Assembly (NCBI RefSeq): GCF_014805625.2
Contig: NW_023998414.1
Location: forward strand, 14,758,554-14,822,553
Direction of reading: 5' to 3'
Origin: Glossina fuscipes
Lineage: Eukaryota > Arthropoda > Insecta > Diptera > Glossinidae
Length of the DNA: 64,000 nt
The notes under the pieces are model-generated. The model was not told the DNA's origin. It ran no database searches and was given only the letters and a program-made list of their open reading frames with translations. Of the stretch, positions 50,640 through 61,310 are shown piece by piece. How positions within the stretch are numbered: the stretch's first letter is position 1; each line of letters opens with the position of its first letter. Both the position numbers and the translations under genes were made by a program.

Positions 50640-51080
50640 CACGCAATAAGCCGAAGGCCTAGCATACCGTTCTTTTGCAATTTCGTCATTCAAACGCACT
50701 TATAATGCTATATAATATCCACTACGGATCCATTGTCCGTTTTCAAGATAGTCAACGAATATTATACCGAGACTTTTCTTCTTTTAGTCACTTTGGGCGG
50801 CTTTCGTCGATTACTGTCCACTCCACTGATCGTTAACTTAGCTCTGGAGTGCAGCGATGATTCCATATCTCATCCCTTGTGACAAATAGTGAAGCCGTTA
50901 TGGCTTCAACACATGGTTTTTTTTTTTTTTTTTGGTCAAAAGTGGGTGCCGAACGCGGCACCCACTGCGAATAGACCTCTTTCACGAATATATATGCACG
51001 CAAAATGGTGGATGCGCTCTCGTCTGATATCTTTAGGATATCTATCGCACGCGACTTTAATCTTGTGCACTTTTTCATGT
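50640..51080 (-). mobile_element. Mariner transposase relic (linker and catalytic part)
   Basis: Minus-strand translation gives mariner segments in the expected order. They are RAIDILKISDESASTIL (second helix-turn-helix region), then QWVPRSAPTFDQ (equivalent of the WVPRxLT motif), then SLFVTRDEIWNHRCTPE with the first catalytic Asp (usual GDETWIHHYTPE), then SVEWTVIDESRPK, and FVDYLENGQWIRSGYYIAL followed after a stop by VRLNDEIAKER. The second and third catalytic Asp regions are missing, so the copy is truncated. An A tract (T on the plus strand, 50919-50936) sits inside the coding part, between the WVPR motif and the RDEIW block, and several stops and frameshifts are present. The RDEIW/YLENG block points to a different mariner subfamily from the other relics here. 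Confidence 0.7.
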
Positions 51081-53625
51081 TTTCTGGGGCGCAATTGCCG
51101 ATTTCGGGCAGCCGGAGCGTTCAGCATGATGGGTGGCGATACGACTTTGTTTAAAATTAGCAAAGTGCTCACAAATTTATTTTTTCAACCAACAAAATTG
51201 ATACTTTTTCATTGTTTGGCAAATAACATAAATAGCTAAACTAAGGAAACAGTAACTTGTAAGCTGTGCGGTCGCAATGTCGTAAAGGTTTAGTACATTT
51301 CGTTTGAAAGTTGGTACTGTCCAGAAATCTTATGAATTTTTTAACAGTGTTGCCGCACAGATGATGAGCCCGATGACACCTTGAGTGATATATTACAAGA
51401 TACAGCAAATAACTAACGAAAACGAGGACTAATAGCTCAACTAAGATGGCGGGTATTCAAAATTCATTTCAGCACATATATGATTTGCATATGTTTATTT
51501 ATTGGCTATATATGTTTTGTAAATAAATTCGCTCGCTATGGTTTTTAGAGACTGTCAAATAACTTTCATTTTGACATTTTGAAACTTAATATTGCGATCA
51601 TAGGAAAAAATACACAAAGAATGGTTGATACTTAAACAATATTCAAGCATATGACTAACGAAGGATATGGATAAAGCGTCTTAAATGCGTCCTGCATTTA
51701 TTATTGCATTGATGGTGTATTCATAATTAAAAGTAACTGCAGTTAGGCTGCCTTGTAACATTAGTCATAAATGTTTGCAACTAATATAGTTTTGTTTTTC
51801 TTCTTATTTCACATTTCTCGTCTTGTTCGGTTAACTTTTAGTTTTGTTGTTGTTGAAAAATTTCAAAATCCTTTGCAATCATTGTGCATAACATGTTTTT
51901 TTTTTTTATATTATGCATATTTCGTAATTGTTTCTGGTGAGTACAAGCATGGACATATAAATAGCACCAATTTCACCTATACTTTTAATAAACAATCCTT
52001 GTGCTACATACATAATATGAAATTCTTGAAATGTCGGTAAAAAAATAATTTTAAGCAAAAATAATTTTCACTTCGTCTTCAAATTCTTGTTTTCATTCCA
52101 TTCGATAATTTCGTGGGAAAGTTTTGTGTGTAACGAATTTCGCTAACTATATTATAGTTTTCAATGTATCAATATTTATTATTCAATTGCTTAGAAATTG
52201 TTTAAAAAGTTTTTTTTTTTTTTGAAATAATAATCTAAAAACAAAAATACATTTTTTTTGATTGTATTCATTCTTATAATAAATTATATGCTATCTATTT
52301 GTATCTGTCTGTAAATATGGCAAGTTGTTTACAAATACTATAAAAATTATTGTCTTAATGCAACTGCAGAAAATTAACATTAAATATGTAACGAATCTAA
52401 TGAAATCGAACAAAAAAAACAAAAAAAAAAAACAAAATACAACCAAATGCTTGGTGAAACTTCGAAGAATAGATTATATTATATATTAAAAACAAGAAAA
52501 CAGTTAGGTAATGCGCACACGAAATAAGTGAGAAGTCTGCTTCTCCACTGTTCCAGCTGTTGGTCATAAACAATATAATTGCGAAAAGATTAGAAATTTA
52601 TATTTTAACCCTTTGCGCGACCAGAAACAAAAAATGTCTTCTTTATTTCTCGTACACCTGCCTATATGATGAGCACATTTTTTTTTTCTTTTCATAATAT
52701 TTCGTAAGTAAATTAAACAAAACACAAAATATGGATATGGGATATGGCCACCAATAAGCATTACGCTAAGTGAAATAAATCACAAAAATGTAATGCTCTT
52801 AACAGTTGAACTTTCGCGAATTGAACGAGTCTGGCCACGCCAAAGTTGCTGCCATATCTTAGTTTAACTAACTGCACGCGTTACGCGCTGTCAATATTCT
52901 TCTTCTCGAATAAGGCAATGCTCTCAGCAAATTATTAGTTAGGAAATAAAGTGTGGTATTGTTTGGCGATTCATATTATGACGAACAAATTTGACATAAG
53001 TTCCTCATTCTTACGTACACGAAAAGCGAACAGTTTTTGCTGCGCACATTTTATGGCCGAAATGAGATAATTGTGGACACAATTTAACAACAGAAAGAAC
53101 TCGCATTTATCTTAAGCCATATTTCCGAATGCTCATCAACGCTCAATCATATGTACGATATTTGATTGCAATATAGACGAAGTAATCAATCGCTCAATAC
53201 GTCGATATGTCGAACATATCGCAAAAATTGAAGACATAATTGCACTTTTATGCTCATCTCTAAAAATAATCGCTATTATGAAGACAGAGTTTAGCAAAAA
53301 AAAAAAAAAAAAAAAAAAGGAGGCAAATAATTACTTGTTTAGTAACTAGGGCCGGATTCACAGATCAATTGAAGTGACGTTCAAGCATAACTTGCGTTGG
53401 GAGTTGTAAGAAACAAAATATGAGTTTAAACTTGTAAAAGGGCAGGTTCGAAAGTCATTATAGCGACTGGAGCGAAAGGACGGATTTTGATTTTTCTCTA
53501 AGTATAACCACTCACTTAAGAAATGTCCTCTAAACATGCAATACAGTGAGATCCGGAAGGAAGTGACGACAGACAAATCGACAAAAAGTGGTCATAGCCT
53601 AGTGGGTGGGTTGTGTCTTGACCTA
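51081..53625. other. Non-coding DNA, no gene seen
   Basis: AT-rich sequence with an A tract at 53296-53318. Nothing else recognisable; the frames present are chance or poly-Phe. Confidence 0.5.
53296..53318. repeat. poly(A) tract
   Basis: Twenty-three A in a row, about 310 bp on the low-coordinate side of the SINE-like head at 53.63 kb. On the minus strand this is a T tract, so it is not that unit's A tail. Confidence 0.9.
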
Positions 53626-53629
53626 GATT

Positions 53630-53700
53630 GGACCGTAATGAGATTTAAACCCGCGAACACTGACTTGATAGTCGCGAATCTATCCGCCACGCGGACTGAG
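53630..53700 (-). repeat. tRNA-derived SINE head / tRNA-like pseudogene
   Basis: On the minus strand GTGGCGGATAGATTCG stands as box A, followed at tRNA spacing by TTCGCGGGTTTAAATCTC, a box B with one change from GGTTCAAATC. It then reads ATTACGGTCC. Its box B region and spacing are close to the unit at 37.4 kb (both contain TCGCGGGTT.AAATCTCA), so the two are probably copies, or cousins, of one tRNA-derived short retroposon family. The body would extend to lower coordinates through the 'aggtcaagacacaaccc' segment; its end is not defined. Confidence 0.5.
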
Positions 53701-54357
53701 AGAAATGATAATTCCAGTTACGCCTCTTATGAGTAATCAAGAATAAATAGCTTTTATGAGACTTCCGATGCATACATTAATGCCTTCGAAACACTGGACT
53801 AACCCACTAGTGAACGCGAGAAAAAGGTGTCCTTAGGTATAATGGGTTTTTCACCAGAAAAATTTTTAATATTTTTGCATGCAGCTGCAATTATTTCGTA
53901 CTCTTTGCGATCTCGGAAGAGTTTAAGAAATTGAACGGAAGATGCTTAATACCGTATCCGCCGTAAAAGAAGATCCGATTAAGTCCCAAAAATTACCGAG
54001 AGGGAGAAAAATTAATTGAATCTGTTTAAAGTGTTTCTGAAGCAATCATTCAATCTCTCAAACAAGAAGACCTTATGGATAAAAGCAGATGGATGATGAA
54101 ATCTTAAGAAAATATTTTTTTTACAAGTCAACAAAATCTGTGTTATGCTAAGCAATTAATTGAAACATTTCATATATAATCTTCACTGTAATTCTGACCT
54201 ATTGTAGTGCACTGCAATTGGTTGTATTTCCTTGTCCGCGGGCATATAGGCTTAAAAGGGAAGGGAAGAGAGATTTAAGTAGAAAAGACCCGCATGCATC
54301 AACAATGAAATGTAAATTAATTAGATTTAATATAATTTTAAATAAAACCAAAGAAAC

Positions 54358-54360
54358 AAA

Positions 54361-54391
<31 letters not shown>

Positions 54392-54393
54392 AT
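54358..54393. repeat. (AAAT)n microsatellite
   Basis: About nine AAAT units. Confidence 0.95.
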
Positions 54394-54871
54394 GAGAGGC
54401 AAAATTAAAATAATGAAATTTATACTCTCAACGAATAAATAAAATTTCTAAGAAAATTGTAATAAACGAAAATTCAATTTAAAATTGTATTCATTCATTT
54501 GGACATTTGCGCATATAAATCGTAAGAGAAAAATTTCCGCAACATTACCCAGCGCTATATAGAAGAAGCTTAACGTTTATGCATTCATGTATGTATGTCC
54601 GTATGCATGTTTGTTTGTTTGTTTGTTTGTATGAACTACATCTGCACATACTTAGAAAAGTATTATGAGAAGAAGATTTTTTCTTTTCACCAAAAACTAT
54701 ATAAATTTCAAAGTAAATTCATTAAAAGAAAACAAAGACATATACATGGAGGGAGCATTTCGGCCGGACGAAACACGCGTAACGTTGATACATCGGCTTA
54801 CTTTTAAAAGATAAAAAAAAAAAAAATACTATAATGTATACGTTGGCTACACGATAGAAAGCGTATATCAT

Positions 54872-54896
54872 CGTGTGTGTGTGTGTGTGTGTGTGT
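54872..54896. repeat. (GT)n microsatellite
   Basis: Twelve GT units. Confidence 0.95.
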
Positions 54897-55459
54897 ATGT
54901 TTGCTAATATTTGTGTTCCATACCGAACTAAATGCATACAAACATATAGAAAACACAGATTTTCTCAATCTTATTTATCTACAGTGACTAGGTTTCAAAT
55001 TTGTGCCTGTGTGCACTCTAATGTAATCATATATGTTTGTCGGCTGTTTGATCTGCTTGTTTCGTTTGTTTTCTTTGTGCTTAACGTTGATGCAAACGTT
55101 TGTTCAAATGACTCTGCGGTTGATGATCATCGTCATCAAACGTTGCAATCATATATAACAGTGCACTCGTTAAAATAGACGAGAGCAAGTCAATGAGAAA
55201 TATTTCGAGAAGCTCAACGTGCATATCTAGTATTTTGAATATTTTACAAACTGTTTCGAGAGTGCAACATAATTAATTAAGTTTTTCCCTTAAACACTCG
55301 CAAAACACATCAAATTACAAATAAATTGACAACACAAATACGGAACCAGTTTTGGTTTTTAATTTTCTATACCTACGACTGGGGATATATATTAAATTTA
55401 GTAATGGCTTGTGTAGCCTATAAATATGCAGGGGAGACCCCCTCCCCCATACCAGACAC

Positions 55460-55684
55460 ACTAGTGGAATCAATTTGAACATGTGTACACATTTCTGCCT
55501 AACGTTCGTCCATCTGCTGAAATAAAAGAAGAAAAGAGAGCCGGAGAGAGAGAGAGAGAGAGAGAACTAGTGGAATAAATTTGAACATGTGTACACATTT
55601 CTGCGTAACGTTCGTCCATCTGCTGAAATAAAAGACGTAAAGAGAGCGGGAGAGAAAGAGAGAGAGACAGACAGAGAGAGAGAA

Positions 55685-55729
<45 letters not shown>

Positions 55730-55733
55730 GAGA
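55460..55733. repeat. 106-bp tandem duplication ending in (GA)n
   Basis: A unit beginning ACTAGTGGAAT and continuing through 'catgtgtacacatttctgc', 'aacgttcgtccatctgctg' and 'aaataaaaga', and ending in GA repeats, occurs at 55460-55565. It recurs directly at 55566 with only a handful of substitutions. After the second copy the GA tract has expanded to about 55733 with ACAG and AATAG interruptions. High identity of the copies indicates a recent duplication, probably by slippage or unequal exchange through the GA tract. Confidence 0.85.
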
Positions 55734-57225
55734 AATAATTTTTGTAGACGGATCGAATATTCGCCAGAATATATTTGTAAAATAATTACCTAATATATGT
55801 TATGAAATTCGTCAAAAATATTATACAAAATATATACGAGCTAATGTATTTTCGGTCCATCTTGCAAGCGAGCATTGCACGAAAAAAAGGAAAGCCAGAC
55901 GTTGCACGCTTCGACTTAAACTGAACATATCCTTTTTAATTTTTTCTTTTTCTCATTTCTAATAAAGTATTTGTTTTTTATTTATTTACCTTCTTTTTTT
56001 TTTCTTTATGGGAATATGATAAACTTACATTGTTTTTTCCACTATACAATTGAGCTAAATAAGATGTGAGAACCTAGAAGATTTAGGCAGGGTCTTTTGT
56101 TAAAGTCTATCATAATAATCATGTAAATCTCGTTAGATCTGTTACCCTCCTATATGAAGCTACTGTAAGCATCTCAAAGTGTACGGCATATCTCTCATAG
56201 CAGCAATCTTTATGCGCAAATATTTTAACAATTTTTGTAACATAATCTATAGTATAAGCTATTGATTAACATAACGTACTCATTCATTCGTAACACAAGA
56301 TATCTCGCATGTAACATCACATTTACGAAGAGCGGATTGTATGATGTAAAGGAAATACTTTCATTTAAATGTTGAATTCATATGCGCAAAGGTTTGTAAT
56401 TGTGCATTGGGGCAAACATATATTAATCATTTTAGCTGATTCCTAAGCAAATGGAAAAAAAAAAAAAAAAAAAACCCAACAAAATACAATGTTTGACACA
56501 ATCTGTGTGGTACGCGAACAGCAGTATTGAAATCCCATTGGATGTATAGATAGTTTAATAGATCTATTAGGCTCGTATTTTCAAGTACAAGTTACAAAAT
56601 CTCTAATGAACTGAGTATACCTTCTATGTACTATATATACAAGCAAAGAAGGAGAAGAAAAATTAAAAGTATGAATAATTTTTGTTATATTTTTAATTGT
56701 GAGTTAATTCCAAGCAGGAGGCCTATTACAAATATACAAATATATACACAAAAACAAACACACACACATATACGCATGTATACACGAATACACAGATCTT
56801 GTAATTTGTAATTTTATTGCCAATTTTTATTTTCTAAGAAAAATTTCTCATGACATGTAAAAAATACAAATACGAACAAATGTATCTACGTGATATTTAA
56901 TGACTTAAGTGCGATTACATATATATAAATATATTGTTAAATATTTCTATAGAAGGTTTTTTGAAATTAAATTTAATTTTCGGAAATTTTTTTTTATTGC
57001 CATCAATCATATCGGACGAAACTGATTTGCTGAACTCATCACATATACGATCTATTGCTTGAAGACCTCGCCAGATTTAAGAAATTCTCTTGATGAATTC
57101 TTCCTTCAACCTACATTACACACACGTAACATTGACTTCTACGTTCTCATAATGGCTTAAGCTTACGATAACTTCTTAAATACGCAAAAAAGTGTAGTAT
57201 TAAGCATTTACAAGCTGATCTAAAA
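55734..57225. other. AT-rich non-coding DNA, no gene seen
   Basis: Includes an A tract near 56455-56474 and scattered TA/CA runs; no coding signal. Confidence 0.5.
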
Positions 57226-57229
57226 TCGG

Positions 57230-57520
57230 GTACAAACATTTCAAAGAACAAACATGCGTGAACGTTCTCACACAATTAATCGACACGTTTCCCTTTGACG
57301 GAAAAAAGGTAATGTGCATTCAAGTATCTTTGCAATTAAATTAAGCTTGTCTGTCCATCTGTCCGCCTTGTATCTTTATGTTCAACCTACAGGTCGCAGC
57401 TTTTGAGATATTTCGATGAAATTTTGTGCACCCGACTTCAGTGTTCAGATCAGATCACTTGAAAAATGAAAATTCGTTATATGAATCACAGAACGAAGCA
57501 AAGTGATACAAGAGCGGACC
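57230..57520 (+). repeat. Decayed GTCCGTC-type interspersed repeat, copy 7
   Basis: Shows 'ttgcaattaaattaagc', CTTGTCTGTCCATCTGTCCG, 'tgttcaacctacaggtcgca', 'ttttgagatatttcgatga', and ends with 'cgaagcaaagtgatacaaga'. All these blocks have counterparts in copy 5 at 36.1 kb in the same order, at moderate divergence. This copy keeps the clearest 'gagatatttcgatgaaatttt' block of the family. Non-coding. Confidence 0.55.
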
Positions 57521-58419
57521 GCAGCGTTCTTTTTAATTCTCCTTATAAAGTGAAAACATAAAAATATTTCATAGAAAATTATGACATTGTGTTGTGAGTA
57601 TGTTTAAAAAGTTTTAGAAAAAAAAATTTTGCGCTTTTGCTAAAACAGATCAGGAGATCAGATCAGATAAAAGGAATTCCTCACAAACATTTACAAAAGA
57701 AAAACAAAAAGTTACACCTAATTAGTCGAATAGTAAAATATATTTTCTCCTGATCATATAAAACCCTCTTGAGAAACTTGCTTTTACTGATTATAAAAGC
57801 GGGAAAGAAAAGAATTTCGTTTAATAAAAATTCAATTTATTTTCATAAATTTCTTAATTATATTAATTAACCTCGAAAATAATTCCGAATAGTCACCCTC
57901 TCCACTCTACTTTTGGAGAAATGAAACAAGATTGCGTGCTAATTTTACGCATATCCATTGCAGAGGAACGCTAGCAATTGGATCACTTATCACTTTTACT
58001 TTACATTCTCTTCTTGTCAAGTTTTAATTCTTTTTGTTTTGTTTTGCTTTTATTAAACTTAAGTGAATGCAAAGCTTTATAATAACAGCAAGGAAACAAA
58101 TAATGGACAAATAATGAGATAAAAGAATACATGAACCAACAGTCAAAACTTATAAACAAACAAATGTAAGGTTATCTATTTCAACTCAATAAATAACTTG
58201 AGACTAAATATAAGGTCTCTATAGTGGTAGACAGAAAAAAAAAAAAAAATGTTTAAATTAAAACATTCAATGATATTTTTCACGAAAGCCGTGAGAGAAT
58301 TGGTTCGATGATTTATGTGCTTACTATTCGCATTTATTGCATTTATTGTTGTCCATCAGTCTGTTCATAATCATCTTTTCTTACATTTCATTTACACTAA
58401 AATACAAACGTTCTTGTTA

Positions 58420-58463
58420 CTGCTGCTGCCGGTGCTGCTGCTACTGCTGCTGCTGCTGCTGTT
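58420..58463. repeat. (CTG)n repeat
   Basis: CTG units with CCGGTG and CTA interruptions; reads as poly-Leu in one frame, but no coding context surrounds it. Confidence 0.9.
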
Positions 58464-58627
58464 GCGAGAGCCGCTAAATATAGAAAAACACTCACAATTG
58501 TTGTCTTTCAATTGTTTTAATTGTAAAATTTTTCTTCTATAAGCATATAATGTATTCAGATGTAGTTGAGTGCATCAGTTTATAACATAATTTATAACTA
58601 ACTGATGACAGACTTGGCTGTCGGTTA

Positions 58628-58663
58628 GATGAATGAATGAATGAATGAATGGATGGATGGATA
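58628..58663. repeat. (GAAT)n(GGAT)n microsatellite
   Basis: About five GAAT units followed by three GGAT units. Confidence 0.95.
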
Positions 58664-58720
58664 GTGAACGCATATGAACGCATAAATATATAAACACATA
58701 AACACACAAACGCACAAACT

Positions 58721-58722
<2 letters not shown>

Positions 58723-58763
<41 letters not shown>
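58723..58763. repeat. (TA)n microsatellite
   Basis: About twenty TA units, the longest TA run of the window. Confidence 0.95.
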
Positions 58764-58769
<6 letters not shown>

Positions 58770-59094
58770 TCACTGTATATGAAACATTAATTTAATCATA
58801 CAAATTGATACGTTTGTAAGTACTCGTATGTATGTACAAAATATATGAATACATTATTACATACATATACAGTCAGCCATATAAAGATTTATATATAGTT
58901 ATGAATATATATGCACAAATATATCTTCATATATGTAAGCTGTGATGATGTTTGATTGCAATGAATTATATTGTTGTCTACAGTAAATAAATGTGATCGC
59001 TTTTTTTATTTTGATTTTTGTTTTTGTTTTTGCTTTTGCTTTTTTGCAAGTTTTCGTCAACGATTCATCATTCAGTTGTGCTATACTACTATAC

Positions 59095-59170
59095 TATGTA
59101 TGTATGTATGTATGCATGCATGCATGCATGAATGTTTCCATGCGTATATGTATGTATGTATGTATGCACG
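59095..59170. repeat. (TATG)n / (CATG)n microsatellite
   Basis: Two (TATG)n runs flank a (CATG)n run; the CATG part is self-complementary and could extrude a cruciform. Confidence 0.9.
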
Positions 59171-59940
59171 GCTCTACGTTAACAGCTAATTTACAACATA
59201 GGCAGCTTTTTCTGAGGGAATAACAACCAACATACAATAAACTAAGTAAGTGTGTTAGCAAAAGATTTGCTTACAAGCGCACATAGTAACCGTTACATAA
59301 ATGCATACGACGCGTACGTATAGATACATCCACATGGACATTTATTATTTTGTTTGATACGTTTTCTTCTTTTCTTTTTCTTTTGCATTTTCGTTTTTAG
59401 TTTTTCCATTATTTTCATTATTTTTTTTGCTTTGCAAGATTTAAAGTCGGCCTTTTTTCGTTTTTTGTTTTGCACTTCTCAACCGTGTTGTACAGTAAAA
59501 CTGTCATATGCCATATCGCATACAGTACCGACATCGTTTAACGCTCATGCTGTGTGTCACAGCTTTTTTGCTCTCGATTCTTTTTTTCTTCTTTTTGGTC
59601 ATTTTCGTTGACTTATGTTTTCATTTCATATTTTCTGGTGGCGCAGAGTTAACAAGTTGTAACCCCTTTTTAAAAAATAATACAAAAAAAATATTTATAT
59701 ATGTAAGGCGTTACTCGCATAACGCGGTTAGTTCCTACCATCCTGCATCGAAACTTTTTTATTTATTAATTTTTTAAAACCAAGATGTTGCGTAGAAAAA
59801 TATTAGACTTAAACTTAGAAACAATGTACATTAGGGCGACGTTTTTCGCGTTGCATCGAAATATATTTTTTGTATCCAATCAAACACCAAGTCTTAAGTT
59901 ATACATACGATTTTATATAAAGTTGACTTCAAATCTTTAT

Positions 59941-59977
<37 letters not shown>

Positions 59978-59979
59978 TA
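59941..59979. repeat. poly(A) plus (TA)n
   Basis: Fifteen A followed by about twelve TA units. Confidence 0.9.
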
Positions 59980-60319
59980 AATATGTATATATACATAATT
60001 CAACATTATGGTGAAATACAAAAATTAAAAATATATGAAAAAAAATAATACAAACGATTACAAAATGAATTTTCATCAAAAATTGCAGTTAATTTTTTTT
60101 TTCTTAATGTTTTGTTGCAACTTTTTTTACTAACGATAAAATAAAAATAAAAGTAAACTGCAATTGAAAAACATCTAGTGGAATACAATTGCGATTTTTC
60201 AAAATCGGGCCATATCAAAATTGTGTCATAACAATTGCAAATTTTATAATGTGTTGCATCGAAACTGTGTTTCACAAGTCACGTGTTATACGAGGTTTGC
60301 CTATATATATATATATATA

Positions 60320-61307
60320 GGTGCTTGCATGTATTTTGATAAGCGAAATCCATTAGTGAAAACGGTAAAGTAATGCGAACCATAAAATAACAGTTTTCCA
60401 TTTAGTATTATTGAGTTATTCAGTGTATACAGACGCAAATCATGGAACGGTCAAAATTGCATTTTCGACATTACTTGGGCTGTTTGTAATTTGAAGAAAT
60501 CTGCTGTCGGCGACTATCAAACGCCTTCAAAAACTTACGGTGATGCTGCCCCATTATATCCCAATTGTCCGTTTCATGGTTTCAATAATTTAAAAGTTTT
60601 GAATTTAATCAAATCAATGACAAAGAAGGGACTGGAGAACCAAACAAATTCCGAAGGCAATCACTTGCAAGACTTATTAGGCGAAATCCCAGCTCAAAGT
60701 TGTGAAAAACTTTCGATCAGCTTGGTAAAGCTCCAAGAGGAGGGCAATGTCATTTCGAATCGTTTCAACATCGCGGATTCATTGCTTGTCGGGTAAAAAA
60801 AGAAGAGTTCGCGTTGGCGTGTTGCGTGTGGTAATGAAAAATGGATCTAATACGACAATCCCAAGCGCAAAAAGTCTTGGGTTACTCCAGGAGAGCTATC
60901 CATATCGACACCCAAGTGAAATATATAGCAAAGTCATCCTCTTGCATGACAACGCTCAACCACACGTTGCCGGAGATGTCAAAGATACATTGTTGCAGTT
61001 CGATTCTGCAACACTCAGTGTACTTACCAGACATAGCACCTTTCGATTACCACTTATTTAGATTGATGCAGCATGGCTTAGCTGGCACACGAAATTTCAA
61101 AATGCTGAAGAAAGGCGGAAATGGGCCGATGATTGGATCGTTACCAAGGCAATATCGTCCCTTCGACACGGTGTCGCCCTGTTGCCAGGAGAATGAAAGA
61201 AGTTGTAGGGAATCATGGAAAATATTTTGATTGATATACGTTGTAACAATTTTGCGTAATAAAAATCTTTTTCAATTGAAAAAATTATCACAATACATGC
61301 AAGCACC
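60320..61307 (+). mobile_element. Internally deleted mariner transposon with both inverted repeats
   Basis: The element is 988 bp. It starts with GGTGCTTGCATGTATTTTG and ends with the inverted counterpart CAATACATGCAAGCACC. The inverted repeats match over about 23 bases with one mismatch. It is flanked by TA at 60318-60319 and TA at 61308-61309, the target duplication expected for mariner. Intact mariners are close to 1.3 kb, so about 0.3 kb has been lost. The coding part reads on the plus strand and is described as a pseudogene at 60442-61234. The 5' flank is a TA microsatellite and so is the 3' flank, consistent with insertion into a TA-rich site. Confidence 0.85.
60442..61234 (+). pseudogene. 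Mariner transposase pseudogene
   Basis: ATG at 60442 begins MERSKLHFRHYLGCL, the usual type of mariner start, and the end MKEVVGNHGKYFD with TGA at 61232-61234 is a typical mariner C-terminus. Between them the reading hops frames. YDNPKRKKSW lies near 60851-60880, ILLHDNAQPHVAGDVKDT holds the second catalytic Asp (about 60935), and LPDIAPFDYHLFRLMQHGLA holds the third (about 61023-61080). The usual GDEKW of the first catalytic Asp reads GNEKW, with Asn at 60833-60835. The WVPHEL linker and about 50 residues between the first and second catalytic positions are absent, indicating two deletions. Stops and frameshifts make it non-functional. The inverted repeats could still be acted on by a related transposase made elsewhere. 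Confidence 0.85.
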
Positions 61308-61310
61308 TAA

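Larger units (their letters stand above)
53701..55459. other. Non-coding DNA, no gene seen
   Basis: Contains an (AAAT)n run (54358-54393), a (TTTG)n run (54609-54630) and a (GT)n run (54872-54896); no gene is supported. Confidence 0.5.
57521..60295. other. Microsatellite-rich non-coding DNA, no gene seen
   Basis: Contains CTG, AATG/GGAT, TA and TATG/CATG repeats listed separately and many AT-rich chance frames. No gene is supported. Confidence 0.5.

Noticed and set aside
54873..55178. 101-codon plus-strand frame beginning with Cys-Val repeats
   Set aside because: It starts in the GT microsatellite and continues in low-information sequence.
59785..60275. Several 60-90-codon frames on both strands
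   Set aside because: All cross the A/TA tracts at 59.94-59.98 kb and have the composition of AT-rich chance frames.
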